NCBI GenBank assembly: GCA_947502405.1
Contig: CANMZT010000002.1
Span: forward strand, 306,065-370,064
DNA from: an uncultured Algibacter sp.
Lineage (GTDB): Bacteria > Bacteroidota > Bacteroidia > Flavobacteriales > Flavobacteriaceae
Length of the DNA stretch: 64,000 nt
Reading direction: 5' to 3'
The notes below the pieces were generated by a model. It did no database searches and was not told the origin of the DNA. It worked only from the letters and a program-made list of their open reading frames with translations. Both the position numbers and the translations under genes were made by a program. This document shows, one piece after another, positions 21,701 to 30,021 of the stretch (positions within the stretch are counted from its first letter, which is position 1; the number at the start of each line of letters is the position of its first letter).

Positions 21701-21885
21701 AGAATACACCTATACAAGCTTTAAAATTCTCTCTAGTCGGAAGAAACTTAGCAATATTGTACAAAAAGGCGCCTCACATAGATCCAGAAACTGGCTTTAG
21801 TAGTGCGAACGGAAATCAAGGTCAAGAGTTTGGTCAATATCCATCTGCTAGAACAGTAGGCTTTAATGTAAACCTTAAATTCTAA
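18757..21885 (+). CDS. SusC/RagA-family TonB-dependent outer membrane transporter
   Basis: Outer-membrane barrel that imports oligomers with its SusD partner, powered by TonB. The start is the ATG at 18757 (MKTKFSGILTLLLAFVVQ), giving 1042 residues; an in-frame TTG 30 nt upstream would spoil the signal peptide. After cleavage near FAQ, a carboxypeptidase-like domain (TISGTVSDGSGLPLPGATV, residues about 26-100) precedes the TonB box/plug start EEVVVTALGIKREERS. The plug contains LSGKIAGVQV and PLYIVDG, and the barrel ends ARTVGFNVNLKF. It is 9 nt upstream of the susD gene. The absence of glycosidases and the presence of a nearby protease favour peptides over glycans, but this is only inference. 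Confidence 0.93.
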   Translation: MKTKFSGILTLLLAFVVQLTFAQEKTISGTVSDGSGLPLPGATVLVKGTSSGTSSDFDGKYSIKVNQGQTLVFSFVGYTTKEVAVGASNTINVTLQEDAEALEEVVVTALGIKREERSLGYAAQGVKGGDLTEARESNLSNALSGKIAGVQVTSTSGSVGASSRIVLRGNSSITGNNEPLYIVDGSPLDNSASGSTADPFGGVDLPNGVADISPDNIETIQVLKGPSAAALYGLRASNGVIIITTKKGSKGKNFEVAVNTNVTFSNPLILPDYQNSYGQGLDPTYFEFVDGASGGSGDGVDESWGPPLDIGLEFIQWNSQLNGGRPLPWVSHPDNVRNFLDTGVNLSNNVSFSNQNFRFSIGNSDEKGMIPNTELKRITVGLSGAVDIGNVAKANISLNYNNADSDNLPITGYNNENPFQQFIWSARQVDFQELRNWESLPLAPVGTAAEGTPLNWNHNFQNNPYWVLDTNRNTFQRDRLVGNVGITFNLTEWLTLNTAVTIDSYSQLTTNRQAIGSNNAPNGSYTERRRRFDEVNTSFLFSINKNITEDIGFSLNLGGNQMTQKRDNSFANLPGLQLPNLYTLANLQTGATAVVTNNRPNQKINSFFGSGQISYKNIFFLDFTGRNDWASVLPKANNSFFYPSISGSLVLSDAMDLSSAKIDFLKVRGGWSKVGSIGALVPYRITPEFGLASTGFGSQGFSPNAQSNPNLKPEDVVGFEYGLDLKMFSNRLRLGVTYYDQDSRDLLIPLSVDPATGFTSAWNNAASMTNKGFEVQLGGSIIRNDDFSFDIDLNWARNVNEVTSLGGADANILGGQWGLNLEARVGEPYGVLVGRDFERAPNGEVIYENGLPVIDETNQVLGNIAPDWTGGANFSVRYKNFNLSTLIDAKIGGEVHSMSYSWGRFAGTLEETLIGREGGLVGNGVMSDGNGGFIPNDVVVSSQVFNQASYSNSIESSAIFDASYVKLRQITLGYTVPSKLLKNTPIQALKFSLVGRNLAILYKKAPHIDPETGFSSANGNQGQEFGQYPSARTVGFNVNLKF

Positions 21886-21894
21886 AAAAAAATT

Positions 21895-23346
21895 ATGAAA
21901 AAATTAAAAATATCGATTTTATTCTTTCTCAGCTTAGCTATGGTTACAAGCTGTGATAAAGACTTTGAAGAGACCAACACAAATCCAGATAGATCCACAG
22001 AACTTCCTCCTGATTTATTATTAGGATATAGTCAACGTTTTTACGCTAACACTGTTCATGGAGTCCTTGGTGGTGCTGGTGGTGATATGGGTGCTATTTG
22101 GGCACAACAATGGACAAAAGTCCAATACAACGAAGAAGAGCAATTTATACCTAGACGTGGTGTGATTGATAATATTTACTCTAATCTATATTCAACAGTT
22201 TGTGCTGAGGCAAATTTCATGGCTCAATTTGCTGAGGCTGAAGGAAACTCTGTTCTACAAGGTGTCGGATTGGTAATGCAAGGGCTAGGGTTTCAAACTC
22301 TTACCGAATTGTATGGTCCTATACCTTTTACTGAAGCTCTAGATGGTAGTAATTTACGACCAGCTTTTGATGATGAAGCTACAGTTTGGGCTGGTGTTTT
22401 AGATTTATATACCAGAGGTGCAGCACTAATTGCTTCTGGTGATGGTCAAATTGTTGCTTCATCTGATTTATTTTACGGAGGTGATGCTAGCAAGTGGCTA
22501 AAATTCGCTAACTCACTTAAATTCAGAGCTTTAATGAGGGCTTCTTCTGTTATAGATGTTTCAGGCGATTTACAAGCTCTTGTTAATGGAGGACAATTGA
22601 TGTCTAGTAACTCAGATAGTGCAGAGCTTGTTTACCAAGAGGTTGCTCCTGATGCAAACCCAATATGGGAACTTATTGAAGATGGTAATAGACCTGAGTA
22701 TAAAATTAACTCTCTTATGGTTGAAACATTAGAAACACTTAATGATCCTAGATTAGCAGTTTATGCAGCTCCTGCTGAAACAGATGGTGCTTTTAGAGGC
22801 AAGCCTGCTGGTTTTGGAAATCAAACACCTCTTCCAAATGATGCTCTAGGTTATACTTATGCTAATATTTCTGGTTTAGGTTCCTTTTATCTTAATCCAA
22901 CATTACCTGGTGTGATACTCTCCTATTCTGAATTAAGCTTCTTGATGGCTGAAGCAGCTAATGAGGGGTTAATATCTGGTGGTTTAGTAGCTGCAAATAA
23001 TTATTATAATAATGGTATTGCTGCTAATTTTTCTTGGAATGGTCTTGATGCTTCAGGTTATTTGTCTCAAGAGAGTATTCCGCTTACATCTCAAGAAGAT
23101 GCTAGAAATAAAATTGCTAATCAAAAGTGGATTTCTTTATTTTCACAAGGCTTTGAAGCATGGACAGAATGGAGAAGAACTAAATTACCTGTTTTGAATA
23201 CAGTAGCTGAAGCTGATATTAACGAAATTGCTTCTAGATACTTTTATCCAACTACTAGTGTATCTTTAAACAAGGAAAACTATGAGGAAGCTTCTGCTTC
23301 AATTGGAGGAGATGAATTAACTTCAAAATTAATATGGCAACAGTAA
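21895..23346 (+). CDS. SusD/RagB-family surface lipoprotein (SusD-like_2 type)
   Basis: Lid lipoprotein that sits on the SusC barrel and captures ligand. The 483 residues begin with a lipoprotein signal (FLSLAMVTSC, Cys near residue 20), then EETNTNPDRSTELPPDLLL, the N-terminal pattern of the SusD-like_2 branch (PF12771 type). Other typical elements are ADFMAQF-like helices, GFQTLTELYGPIPFTEAL around residue 145, and the C-terminal WISLFSQGFEAWTEWRRTKLP. It follows susC by 9 nt and precedes two lipoprotein genes at 13 and 10 nt, so all four are probably one operon. Confidence 0.92.
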   Translation: MKKLKISILFFLSLAMVTSCDKDFEETNTNPDRSTELPPDLLLGYSQRFYANTVHGVLGGAGGDMGAIWAQQWTKVQYNEEEQFIPRRGVIDNIYSNLYSTVCAEANFMAQFAEAEGNSVLQGVGLVMQGLGFQTLTELYGPIPFTEALDGSNLRPAFDDEATVWAGVLDLYTRGAALIASGDGQIVASSDLFYGGDASKWLKFANSLKFRALMRASSVIDVSGDLQALVNGGQLMSSNSDSAELVYQEVAPDANPIWELIEDGNRPEYKINSLMVETLETLNDPRLAVYAAPAETDGAFRGKPAGFGNQTPLPNDALGYTYANISGLGSFYLNPTLPGVILSYSELSFLMAEAANEGLISGGLVAANNYYNNGIAANFSWNGLDASGYLSQESIPLTSQEDARNKIANQKWISLFSQGFEAWTEWRRTKLPVLNTVAEADINEIASRYFYPTTSVSLNKENYEEASASIGGDELTSKLIWQQ

Positions 23347-23359
23347 ATAAAAAACAAAA

Positions 23360-24280
23360 ATGAAAAATATAAAAATCTTATTATTACTATTATTAGGATT
23401 ATCATTAATAACTTCATGTGTAGATGATGATAATGACGAACTAACTGGTAGTGCAATCACAGGAGGTCTTGTTAAACCAACTAGCAATTCCATTGGTTAT
23501 GTTGTTGGTAACGGGGATACTTATACAGCAGGTGGTACCGTTTTTCAAGGGAATGTTCAAACAGAAACAGTTGAAGTTTACAATTCTTTTACAAGTTCTC
23601 AAACAGGTGAAACTTCTAATGAAGTTCTACTAGCCACGTTGGATATAACTGGTATGGAAGTTGGTACAGATGGAGAATTCGCTACATCATTTGATTATAA
23701 CGATCTAATCGATGGATTAACATTATCAGGTAATCCATTACCTGCTGATGATGGAAATCTAAGTATAGGAGACTTTTGGACATTACGCTTTGTATCGAAA
23801 TTAAGTAATGGCAATACAGTATCTAATGCTGCAACAACTAAAGTATCCGTTGGAACCAGATTTGCTGGTACGTATGCAGTAGTAGAAAGTGTATACTACA
23901 GAATTGGTGTTAACAGAGATGATGTTGCGTGGCCAGAAGAAATGTTAATTGAATCTGTGGATGCTACTACATATAGAGTTGTAGAATATTTCGGTGCTTT
24001 TAGTGGCAATGAATATTATTTCCAAATTGATGCTAATGATAAAATCACATATCCTGAGGAAACTCCGGACGGTGAGGGTCAAACAGGTAATGGACAACCT
24101 CTTACTACTTGTGACAGAAATCCGGGTGATTTAACAAACGTACCATGTGGTGATGACACCAATCTTGTTATACGTGACGATGTTACTGGCAAAGATAGAT
24201 TAGTAATGACCTTTGGTTATTTTACTGCTGGATCTGGACCAAGAGAATTTTATCAAGTACTAGAAAAAATCGTAGAATAA
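23360..24280 (+). CDS. Surface lipoprotein of the SusCD operon, unknown function
   Basis: A 306-residue protein with a clear lipoprotein signal (LLLLLLGLSLITSC, Cys at residue 20) followed by an acidic stretch DDDNDE, which resembles the surface-export signal of Bacteroidota lipoproteins. I recognise no catalytic motif. The body is rich in beta-forming residues, with two Cys near the C-terminus (TTCDRNPGDLTNVPC) that may form a disulfide. Position third in a SusC-SusD operon suggests a SusE/SusF-like accessory ligand-binding role; this is inferred from context. Confidence 0.75.
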   Translation: MKNIKILLLLLLGLSLITSCVDDDNDELTGSAITGGLVKPTSNSIGYVVGNGDTYTAGGTVFQGNVQTETVEVYNSFTSSQTGETSNEVLLATLDITGMEVGTDGEFATSFDYNDLIDGLTLSGNPLPADDGNLSIGDFWTLRFVSKLSNGNTVSNAATTKVSVGTRFAGTYAVVESVYYRIGVNRDDVAWPEEMLIESVDATTYRVVEYFGAFSGNEYYFQIDANDKITYPEETPDGEGQTGNGQPLTTCDRNPGDLTNVPCGDDTNLVIRDDVTGKDRLVMTFGYFTAGSGPREFYQVLEKIVE

Positions 24281-24290
24281 AAAAAAAATT

Positions 24291-25574
24291 ATGAAAAATA
24301 CTTATATAAAAACATTTCTTTCAATTGCTTGCTTAGTGCTTGTATTTGGATGTAATGATGAAGATGATTTAACTGGTGACACTACACTTACAAAAGCTAA
24401 TCCTTCTTTATCAGTAACACTAGATTTTCCTAGTTCACAATCACTCATAGAAGCTGATGAAACTTATGATTTTACGGTAAACTTAAGTGAACCGCAAATC
24501 ACAGCTGTTACAGTATACATTGAACAAACAGGTGGTACTGCTACTAATGGTGAGGACTTTGAGATACCTAGTAGTATCAGAATACCCGCTGGTTCTACTT
24601 CAGCTTCTGGCACTATATCAATTTTTGAAGATGATTTAGCAGAAGATACAGAAAATGCTATAATTACAATAGGTACTGGTTTAGAAGCTAATGTTTCTGC
24701 AACTAATTCTCAAACAGTTACATTCAATATCATGAACTATACCGAAGGTGATGTTGCTCTTGACATGACATGGACGTCTCCTCAAGATTTTACTGATAAT
24801 TTAGGGAATCCTATTGAAGATGAGGCTATTGGTGATTTAATATTTTATGTAACTGATGTAAATATCCCTACTAACATTAATTTTCTAACAGTTGATAACG
24901 AATTTGGTTTTGAATCTTTTGTTTTCCAAGAAGTTTTTCCTGATGGAGAATACTATATAGTAACAGAATTCTTTTCTGCAGAAGATTTTGGTGGTAATAA
25001 TGCCGATTTAGATATAACTATTACTTTAAACCAACCTGGTGTAATTAATGGTCAGTCTGTTACTATCCCAGGAGCATTAAATACAGCCAATGTGGATTGT
25101 CAATCTACAATTTTGGCAAAACTGACTAAGTCTGGTACTATGTATAGTATTGAGTCAGTTGGCTTACCTAATAATTTAGGTATTCCTGAAGACGGTACTT
25201 TTGCTGGTGATTATACAGTAGCAACTACATACAGTGATCCGGGTGGATTTGGACCTCAATTTGATGGTCCAGTAACTTTAGTTGATAATGGAGATGGAAC
25301 ACGATCTTTTGATGGAGATTGGAATGGTTTCGGTTTAGTAAATACTTGGACTTTTGGATTTGATGCAACTTGTGGAACCGTGACTTTTGTTGATGGTCAA
25401 AGTACAGGTTTAGCTTGTCCAGGTGGTCCATTAATTACTTTAGGTTCTTCTTCTGAAGCTGGAACTATCGATCCAACAGATGATTCTTCATTTTCTGTAA
25501 CCTATACAGAAAATACTTTAAGTTCATGTGGTGGTGGTCCAGTAAGAGCTGAAATTACATTTACAAAAATATAA
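24291..25574 (+). CDS. Surface lipoprotein with a Calx-beta-like domain
   Basis: A 427-residue predicted lipoprotein (signal IACLVLVFGC, then NDEDD). Residues about 60-145 look like a Calx-beta domain: YDFTVNLSEPQITAVTVYIEQ, then TATNGEDFEIPSSIRIPAG and ISIFEDDLAEDTENAIITIG. The C-terminal half repeats GDYTV/GTRSFDGDW-type beta segments. Calx-beta domains often bind calcium or mediate adhesion. It ends the SusC-SusD operon, 17 nt before a strong terminator. It probably assists ligand capture on the cell surface, but no direct evidence is visible. Confidence 0.72.
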   Translation: MKNTYIKTFLSIACLVLVFGCNDEDDLTGDTTLTKANPSLSVTLDFPSSQSLIEADETYDFTVNLSEPQITAVTVYIEQTGGTATNGEDFEIPSSIRIPAGSTSASGTISIFEDDLAEDTENAIITIGTGLEANVSATNSQTVTFNIMNYTEGDVALDMTWTSPQDFTDNLGNPIEDEAIGDLIFYVTDVNIPTNINFLTVDNEFGFESFVFQEVFPDGEYYIVTEFFSAEDFGGNNADLDITITLNQPGVINGQSVTIPGALNTANVDCQSTILAKLTKSGTMYSIESVGLPNNLGIPEDGTFAGDYTVATTYSDPGGFGPQFDGPVTLVDNGDGTRSFDGDWNGFGLVNTWTFGFDATCGTVTFVDGQSTGLACPGGPLITLGSSSEAGTIDPTDDSSFSVTYTENTLSSCGGGPVRAEITFTKI

Positions 25575-25590
25575 CCAAAAATATTTGATA

Positions 25591-25621
25591 AAAACCACCT
25601 CGTTTGAGGTGGTTTTTTTTT
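25591..25621 (+). terminator. Intrinsic terminator of the SusCD operon
   Basis: Perfect 11-bp stem (25591-25601 with 25606-25616), 4-nt GTTT loop, followed by a run of T. It separates the lipoprotein gene from the M4 protease gene. Confidence 0.85.
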
Positions 25622-25678
25622 CTAAAAAAACCACAGAATCATTTTTAAATTCTTATTTTTATGTAAAAACAATTGAAT

Positions 25679-28228
25679 ATGAAAAAAATTACTTTATTAA
25701 CATTAAGTCTGTTATTTATTGGCTTAATATCGCACTCCCAAACACTTAGTAGGTCTCAAACTTTATTTCAAAATAAAACAAAAGCCACTATTACTATAAA
25801 TAAAAATCTAGAAGTCCCTGGTTTTATAAAATTTCCTTCACATTCACTAAAATTGCAAGGAAATACAGTAAAACAAAAAGCACACAATTTTTTAACGGAA
25901 AATCAAGACATATATGCGATTGAAAATTTAAACGAAGCTCTTCCTTCTAATGGCACAATTAAGATTGATAATTATGGATTAAAACACTACGAGGTAAAAC
26001 AATTCCATAAAGGTGTTCCTGTTTATGATGGTGGTTTAAAATTTCATTATGACAAAAATGATAATTTAACTTCTATAAACGGAAATATAATTCCTGATAT
26101 TGAATTAGATGTTACCCCAAAATACACAAAAAATCAAGCAAATTCAAAAGCCATAGAACTTGTATCAGTTTTAAATGCTTCTGGACAACCTTTGAAAATA
26201 ATTTCTAATGAGCTTATTGTATTTCCAAAAGGTTTAGCTCAAGGATTTATTACATCTAAGCATTTAGTTTATCATATAGAGGTGCGAAACGATTTAGACG
26301 TAAGGGAGTTTCTTTTTATTGATGCTCATAATGGTAAATTAGTAGAACAGTTTACGGGTATTGCTCATGCGTTAGATAGAGTATTATATGAAGGAGATAC
26401 ATCAAATAAAACTTGGGAAGAAGGTTTATTTTTCCCAGGATTTTTAAATGAGTGGCAACAAGCGGAAGTAGAAGCTGCTGGTCATACGTATCATTTCTTT
26501 AATAATGCATTTGGTTTTACATCGTATGATGGACAAGATGCTCAAATGGTAACTATTAACAATAACCCGAATATTGATTGCCCGAATGCAACATGGAATG
26601 GTGTTACAGCAAACTACTGTGATGGTACAGCAGCAGATGATGTTGTTGCACATGAATGGGGACATGCTTACACAGATTTCACAAGTAATTTAATCTATCA
26701 GTTTGAATCTGGAGCAATTAATGAAGCTTATTCAGATATATGGGGAGAAACTATAGATTTATTAAATGGCTATAATGATGATGGCGAAGATAATTCAGTT
26801 CGTGTAGGCTCTGCAATTACAAATAGATGGAAAATGGGAGAAGATGCCACAGCTTTTGGTGGTGCGATTAGAGATATGTGGGCTCCACCTTTAAATGGTG
26901 ACCCTGGTAAAGTATCTGACTTTAATTGTGCTCTTGATAATGATGGAGAATTTTTTGATAATGGTGGTGTACACATAAATTCTGGTGTACCGAACCACGC
27001 TTATGCACTATTAGTTGATGGAGGTACTTATAATGGTCAAACCATTGCTCCTCTTGGCTTTGTTAAAGCTGCTCATATTTTTTGGAGAGCTCAAAGTGAA
27101 TACCTAACGCCTTCTAGCGATTTCCAAGTCTTAGCAGATGCATTAGAAGCAGCCTGTGCTGATTTAGTTGGAATTAACTTAGAAGGTTTATCCGTAACTG
27201 AAACACCTGCTGGTCTTTCTGGTGAAATTATTACTGTAGCAGATTGTCAGGAGGTTACCAAAGCGCTTCTAGCCGTTGAGTTAAAAATGGATAATGGCTG
27301 TCCTTGGCCTAAAATCCTTGAAGCATCAACTGCTTTATGCGAAGCAGCTACTACTAACCCTGTTTTTCTAGAAGATTGGGAAAATGGTCTTGGTTCTTGG
27401 ACTATATCACAAGTTCCTGTAAACCCTGCCACTTGGGAATCAAGAGATTGGACAATTGAAACTTCATTACCTGGAGATAGAGCTGGTCAAGCCATATTTG
27501 CTCCAAATCCTGTTAATGGAGACTGTGAAACTGATTTAGAAAATGGAATTATTCGTTTAGAAAGCCCAACGATAACAATGCCAAATTATTCTAATGGTAC
27601 ATTCAGCTTAGCGTTTAATCATAATGTTGCTTCTGAAACAGATTATGATGGAGGTAATATTAAATATAGTTTGGATGGTGGTGCTTGGACAATTTTACCA
27701 GCTTCAGCGTTTACGGAAAATGCATATAATGTAACACTTAACAACACTAATAACGATAGTCCTATGGCAGGTGAAGAAGCCTTTTCTGGTTCTGATACAG
27801 GTTCATTCGAAAGTTCATGGGGACAGAGTACTATTGACTTATCTATGATTGGTGTTGTAGCAAATTCTACTTTAAAATTGAGATGGGAATTTGGTAGTGA
27901 TGGATGTAACGGACGAATTGGATGGTATGTAGATGAAATTGCTATATTTAATTGTGCTGAAGCGTTATCAATTAATGACTTTAACTTTTTAGGGAATAAT
28001 ATCAGTATCTATCCTAATCCGTCAACAGGTACTTTCAATGTTGAAATGAAAAGTATTTCAGATTTCCAATATGATATTTATGACATAACTGGTAAAGCGA
28101 TTATGAATAAAGTTGATATAACTAATAATGCTTTTAAGATTGATTTAAATACTTACTCAAAAGGTGTTTATTTCTTAAAACTATACTCTGCAGAAGGCAG
28201 TATCACTAAAAAACTAATTATCCAATAG
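25679..28228 (+). CDS. Secreted M4 (thermolysin-family) metalloprotease with T9SS sorting domain
   Basis: Extracellular zinc endopeptidase. From the ATG at 25679 it has 849 residues: signal peptide (LLTLSLLFIGLISHSQ), an FTP/PepSY-type inhibitory propeptide to about residue 210, and the M4 catalytic domain with HEWGH at 325-329 and the glutamate helix GAINEAYSDIWGE about 20 residues later. HINSGVPNHAYALL supplies the downstream catalytic His region. A jelly-roll-like segment (about 560-760) follows. The C-terminal 75 residues (NISIYPNPSTGTFNVEM ... GVYFLKLYSAEG) are a type A T9SS sorting domain. Its location right behind the SusCD operon suggests it releases peptides, though a terminator makes it a separate unit. 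Confidence 0.92.
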   Translation: MKKITLLTLSLLFIGLISHSQTLSRSQTLFQNKTKATITINKNLEVPGFIKFPSHSLKLQGNTVKQKAHNFLTENQDIYAIENLNEALPSNGTIKIDNYGLKHYEVKQFHKGVPVYDGGLKFHYDKNDNLTSINGNIIPDIELDVTPKYTKNQANSKAIELVSVLNASGQPLKIISNELIVFPKGLAQGFITSKHLVYHIEVRNDLDVREFLFIDAHNGKLVEQFTGIAHALDRVLYEGDTSNKTWEEGLFFPGFLNEWQQAEVEAAGHTYHFFNNAFGFTSYDGQDAQMVTINNNPNIDCPNATWNGVTANYCDGTAADDVVAHEWGHAYTDFTSNLIYQFESGAINEAYSDIWGETIDLLNGYNDDGEDNSVRVGSAITNRWKMGEDATAFGGAIRDMWAPPLNGDPGKVSDFNCALDNDGEFFDNGGVHINSGVPNHAYALLVDGGTYNGQTIAPLGFVKAAHIFWRAQSEYLTPSSDFQVLADALEAACADLVGINLEGLSVTETPAGLSGEIITVADCQEVTKALLAVELKMDNGCPWPKILEASTALCEAATTNPVFLEDWENGLGSWTISQVPVNPATWESRDWTIETSLPGDRAGQAIFAPNPVNGDCETDLENGIIRLESPTITMPNYSNGTFSLAFNHNVASETDYDGGNIKYSLDGGAWTILPASAFTENAYNVTLNNTNNDSPMAGEEAFSGSDTGSFESSWGQSTIDLSMIGVVANSTLKLRWEFGSDGCNGRIGWYVDEIAIFNCAEALSINDFNFLGNNISIYPNPSTGTFNVEMKSISDFQYDIYDITGKAIMNKVDITNNAFKIDLNTYSKGVYFLKLYSAEGSITKKLIIQ

Positions 28229-28245
28229 AATAAATTATTCTAAAT

Positions 28246-28281
28246 AAAAAAAGAGGTTGATAATATCAACCTCTTTTTTTT
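28246..28281 (+). terminator. Intrinsic terminator after the M4 protease gene
   Basis: Stem 28253-28261 with 28265-28273 (GAGGTTGAT / ATCAACCTC), 3-nt loop, flanked by A and T runs, so it could work in both directions. A candidate promoter for rlmB overlaps it. Confidence 0.8.
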
Positions 28282-28288
28282 ACCTTTA
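28257..28288 (+). promoter_or_regulatory. Possible rlmB promoter overlapping a terminator
   Basis: TTG (28257-28259), a 21-nt spacer and TACCTTTA (28281-28288), one base off TAnnTTTG. Only 5 nt separate the box from the rlmB ATG, so transcription would begin at or near the start codon. The -33 element lies inside the upstream terminator stem. Confidence 0.35.
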
Positions 28289-28293
28289 CCCCA

Positions 28294-29028
28294 ATGGAAA
28301 ACCTAACTCAGATATTCGGAATACGGGCTATTATAGAAGCTATAAATGCTGGTGAAACTATTGATAAAGTTTTTCTACAAAAAGGAGAACGAGGCGAGTT
28401 ATTCAATGAACTCGAATCGCTTTTAAATAAAAAATCTATAAATAGATCTTACGTACCAGTTGAAAAGCTTAACAGACTTACAAAAAAGAATCACCAAGGG
28501 GCTGTAGCACAAATTTCGCCCATAGAATTTCATGATATAGAAAACCTAGTTATGAATGTAATGGAATCTGGCAAAACTCCTCTTTTTCTTTTACTAGACC
28601 AATTAAGCGATGTTAGAAATTTTGGTGCTATTATTAGAACTGCCGAATGTACTGGAGTAGATGGCATAATCATCCAGAAAAAAGGTGGTGCTCCAGTTAA
28701 TGGAGACACTATAAAAACAAGTGCTGGTGCCGTTTTTAAAATTCCGATTTGTAAAGTAGACCATATCAAAGATGCTGTATTTTATATGCAAGCTTCAGGT
28801 ATAAAAGTGATTGCTGCTACTGAAAAAACAAATGATACTTTATATGATGTTTCATTTACAGAACCTTGTGCCATTATTATGGGATCTGAAGGTAGAGGTA
28901 TTAACCCTTCTACTTTAAAAGTTGTTGATGCAAAAGCTAAACTCCCTTTACTAGGCGATATTGAATCTTTAAATGTTTCTGTAGCTTGTGGTGCTTTTTT
29001 ATATGAAGTTGTAAGACAGCGCCTTTAA
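28294..29028 (+). CDS. rlmB: 23S rRNA (guanosine-2'-O-)-methyltransferase, RlmB/TrmH family
   Basis: SPOUT methyltransferase that methylates a ribose in 23S rRNA domain V. The 244 residues have an N-terminal substrate-binding domain (FGIRAIIEAINAGETIDKV) and the three SpoU motifs: DQLSDVRNFGAIIRTAE near residue 106, IIMGSEGRGI near 196, and LLGDIESLNVSVACGAFLYE at the C-terminus, which form the knotted SAM site. The stop codons of this gene and the convergent rhomboid gene overlap. Another SpoU-family target cannot be excluded from sequence alone. Confidence 0.93.
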   Translation: MENLTQIFGIRAIIEAINAGETIDKVFLQKGERGELFNELESLLNKKSINRSYVPVEKLNRLTKKNHQGAVAQISPIEFHDIENLVMNVMESGKTPLFLLLDQLSDVRNFGAIIRTAECTGVDGIIIQKKGGAPVNGDTIKTSAGAVFKIPICKVDHIKDAVFYMQASGIKVIAATEKTNDTLYDVSFTEPCAIIMGSEGRGINPSTLKVVDAKAKLPLLGDIESLNVSVACGAFLYEVVRQRL

Positions 29029-29753
29029 TCAAATTTATCCTTCTTGAAGGTATAATTAATAGTAGGTAACTCCTCCTCCATCTCTGGTTCTGGTATTTCT
29101 ATAAAATTACCGTCTTCATCAAAATGCTTGAGAAACGGATCATCGTCTTCATTAAAATGTTCTTCTTCCCAAACATATTTTTTTGGTTTTGCTATTTCTT
29201 TTCTAAAAATTATTGCAAATAGTAATCCAGTAAATAAACCGGCTAAATGCCCTTCCCACGAAATTCCTTTTTCTATAGGCAGCGTATACCAAATCATACT
29301 TCCGTAAAGAAATATGACCATTAAAGATAAAGCTATCAGTCTATAATGTTTTGCAATGACACCTTTAAAAAAGGTAAAACTTACCAAAACATATATAAGT
29401 CCACTTGCTCCTATATGGTATGATGGCCTCCCAATACACCAAGTTAGAAAACCTGACAATAGAATACCCAATAAAACAACTTTCCAAGCAATGTGTCTAT
29501 AAAAATAAAACAAGGCTGTTGAAAGTACAAATAGAGGTATGGTATTATGATAAATGTGTTTAATATCTCCATGGATAAACGGACTTAACAGAACACCACG
29601 TAATCCTTTTAATGTTTGCGGATATACGCCATATTTACTAAAATTATAACCAAAACGCACCTCGAACCAGAATACCAACCATATGGTCAATACAAAGAAA
29701 ACTGGATATGCTATAACTCCAGTTGAGAATTGAAAATGTTCTCTGTTTTTCAT
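29025..29753 (-). CDS. Rhomboid-family intramembrane serine protease
   Basis: Predicted inner-membrane protease that cleaves helices within the bilayer. The 242 residues have about six hydrophobic spans. The catalytic Ser is in GASG (S117, after SYHI) and the catalytic His in EGHLAG (H169), as required for the dyad; HNTIPLF supplies the loop of TM2. A hydrophilic, acidic tail (EEEHFNEDDDPFLKHFDEDG) extends into the cytoplasm and is unusual for minimal rhomboids. Substrate unknown. Convergent with rlmB. Confidence 0.88.
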   Translation of the reverse strand: MKNREHFQFSTGVIAYPVFFVLTIWLVFWFEVRFGYNFSKYGVYPQTLKGLRGVLLSPFIHGDIKHIYHNTIPLFVLSTALFYFYRHIAWKVVLLGILLSGFLTWCIGRPSYHIGASGLIYVLVSFTFFKGVIAKHYRLIALSLMVIFLYGSMIWYTLPIEKGISWEGHLAGLFTGLLFAIIFRKEIAKPKKYVWEEEHFNEDDDPFLKHFDEDGNFIEIPEPEMEEELPTINYTFKKDKFD

Positions 29754-29986
29754 AGGAATAAAGTTAGCAAATAGTTATCCAACTACTAAATGTGTGCTAA
29801 ATTGGCAGATACACCCGTATTAATGCCAGATAGCTATAGTATGTAGTGGATAGCGTACAGCCAGATCTCGACCTCGATTTCTCTTCGGGTAATACGTCAA
29901 AAACCTAAATAATTAAATGCGATTATTTCTATTGTTTTTTTAAGGAAACATGTTGCTTCCATTTAATTATTCCGTTGTACACTAAC

Positions 29987-30017
29987 TTGTTCGTTATGGA
30001 AGTTTCGTGTAATTTTG
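29987..30017 (+). promoter_or_regulatory. rarA promoter adjoining the start codon
   Basis: TTG (29987-29989), 20-nt spacer, TAATTTTG (30010-30017), a full TAnnTTTG match. The rarA ATG begins at 30022, four bases later, so the mRNA is probably leaderless or nearly so. The remaining 29754-29986 gap holds only AT-rich sequence and a degenerate stretch sharing CAGC-GATCTCGACC words with the repeat at 50586. Confidence 0.6.
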
Positions 30018-30021
30018 TATT

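Noticed and set aside
25225..25431. Minus-strand 68-codon frame inside the Calx-beta lipoprotein gene, rich in His and Gln
   Set aside because: Its composition is explained by the complementary strand of acidic, Gly-rich codons; no start context or homology.
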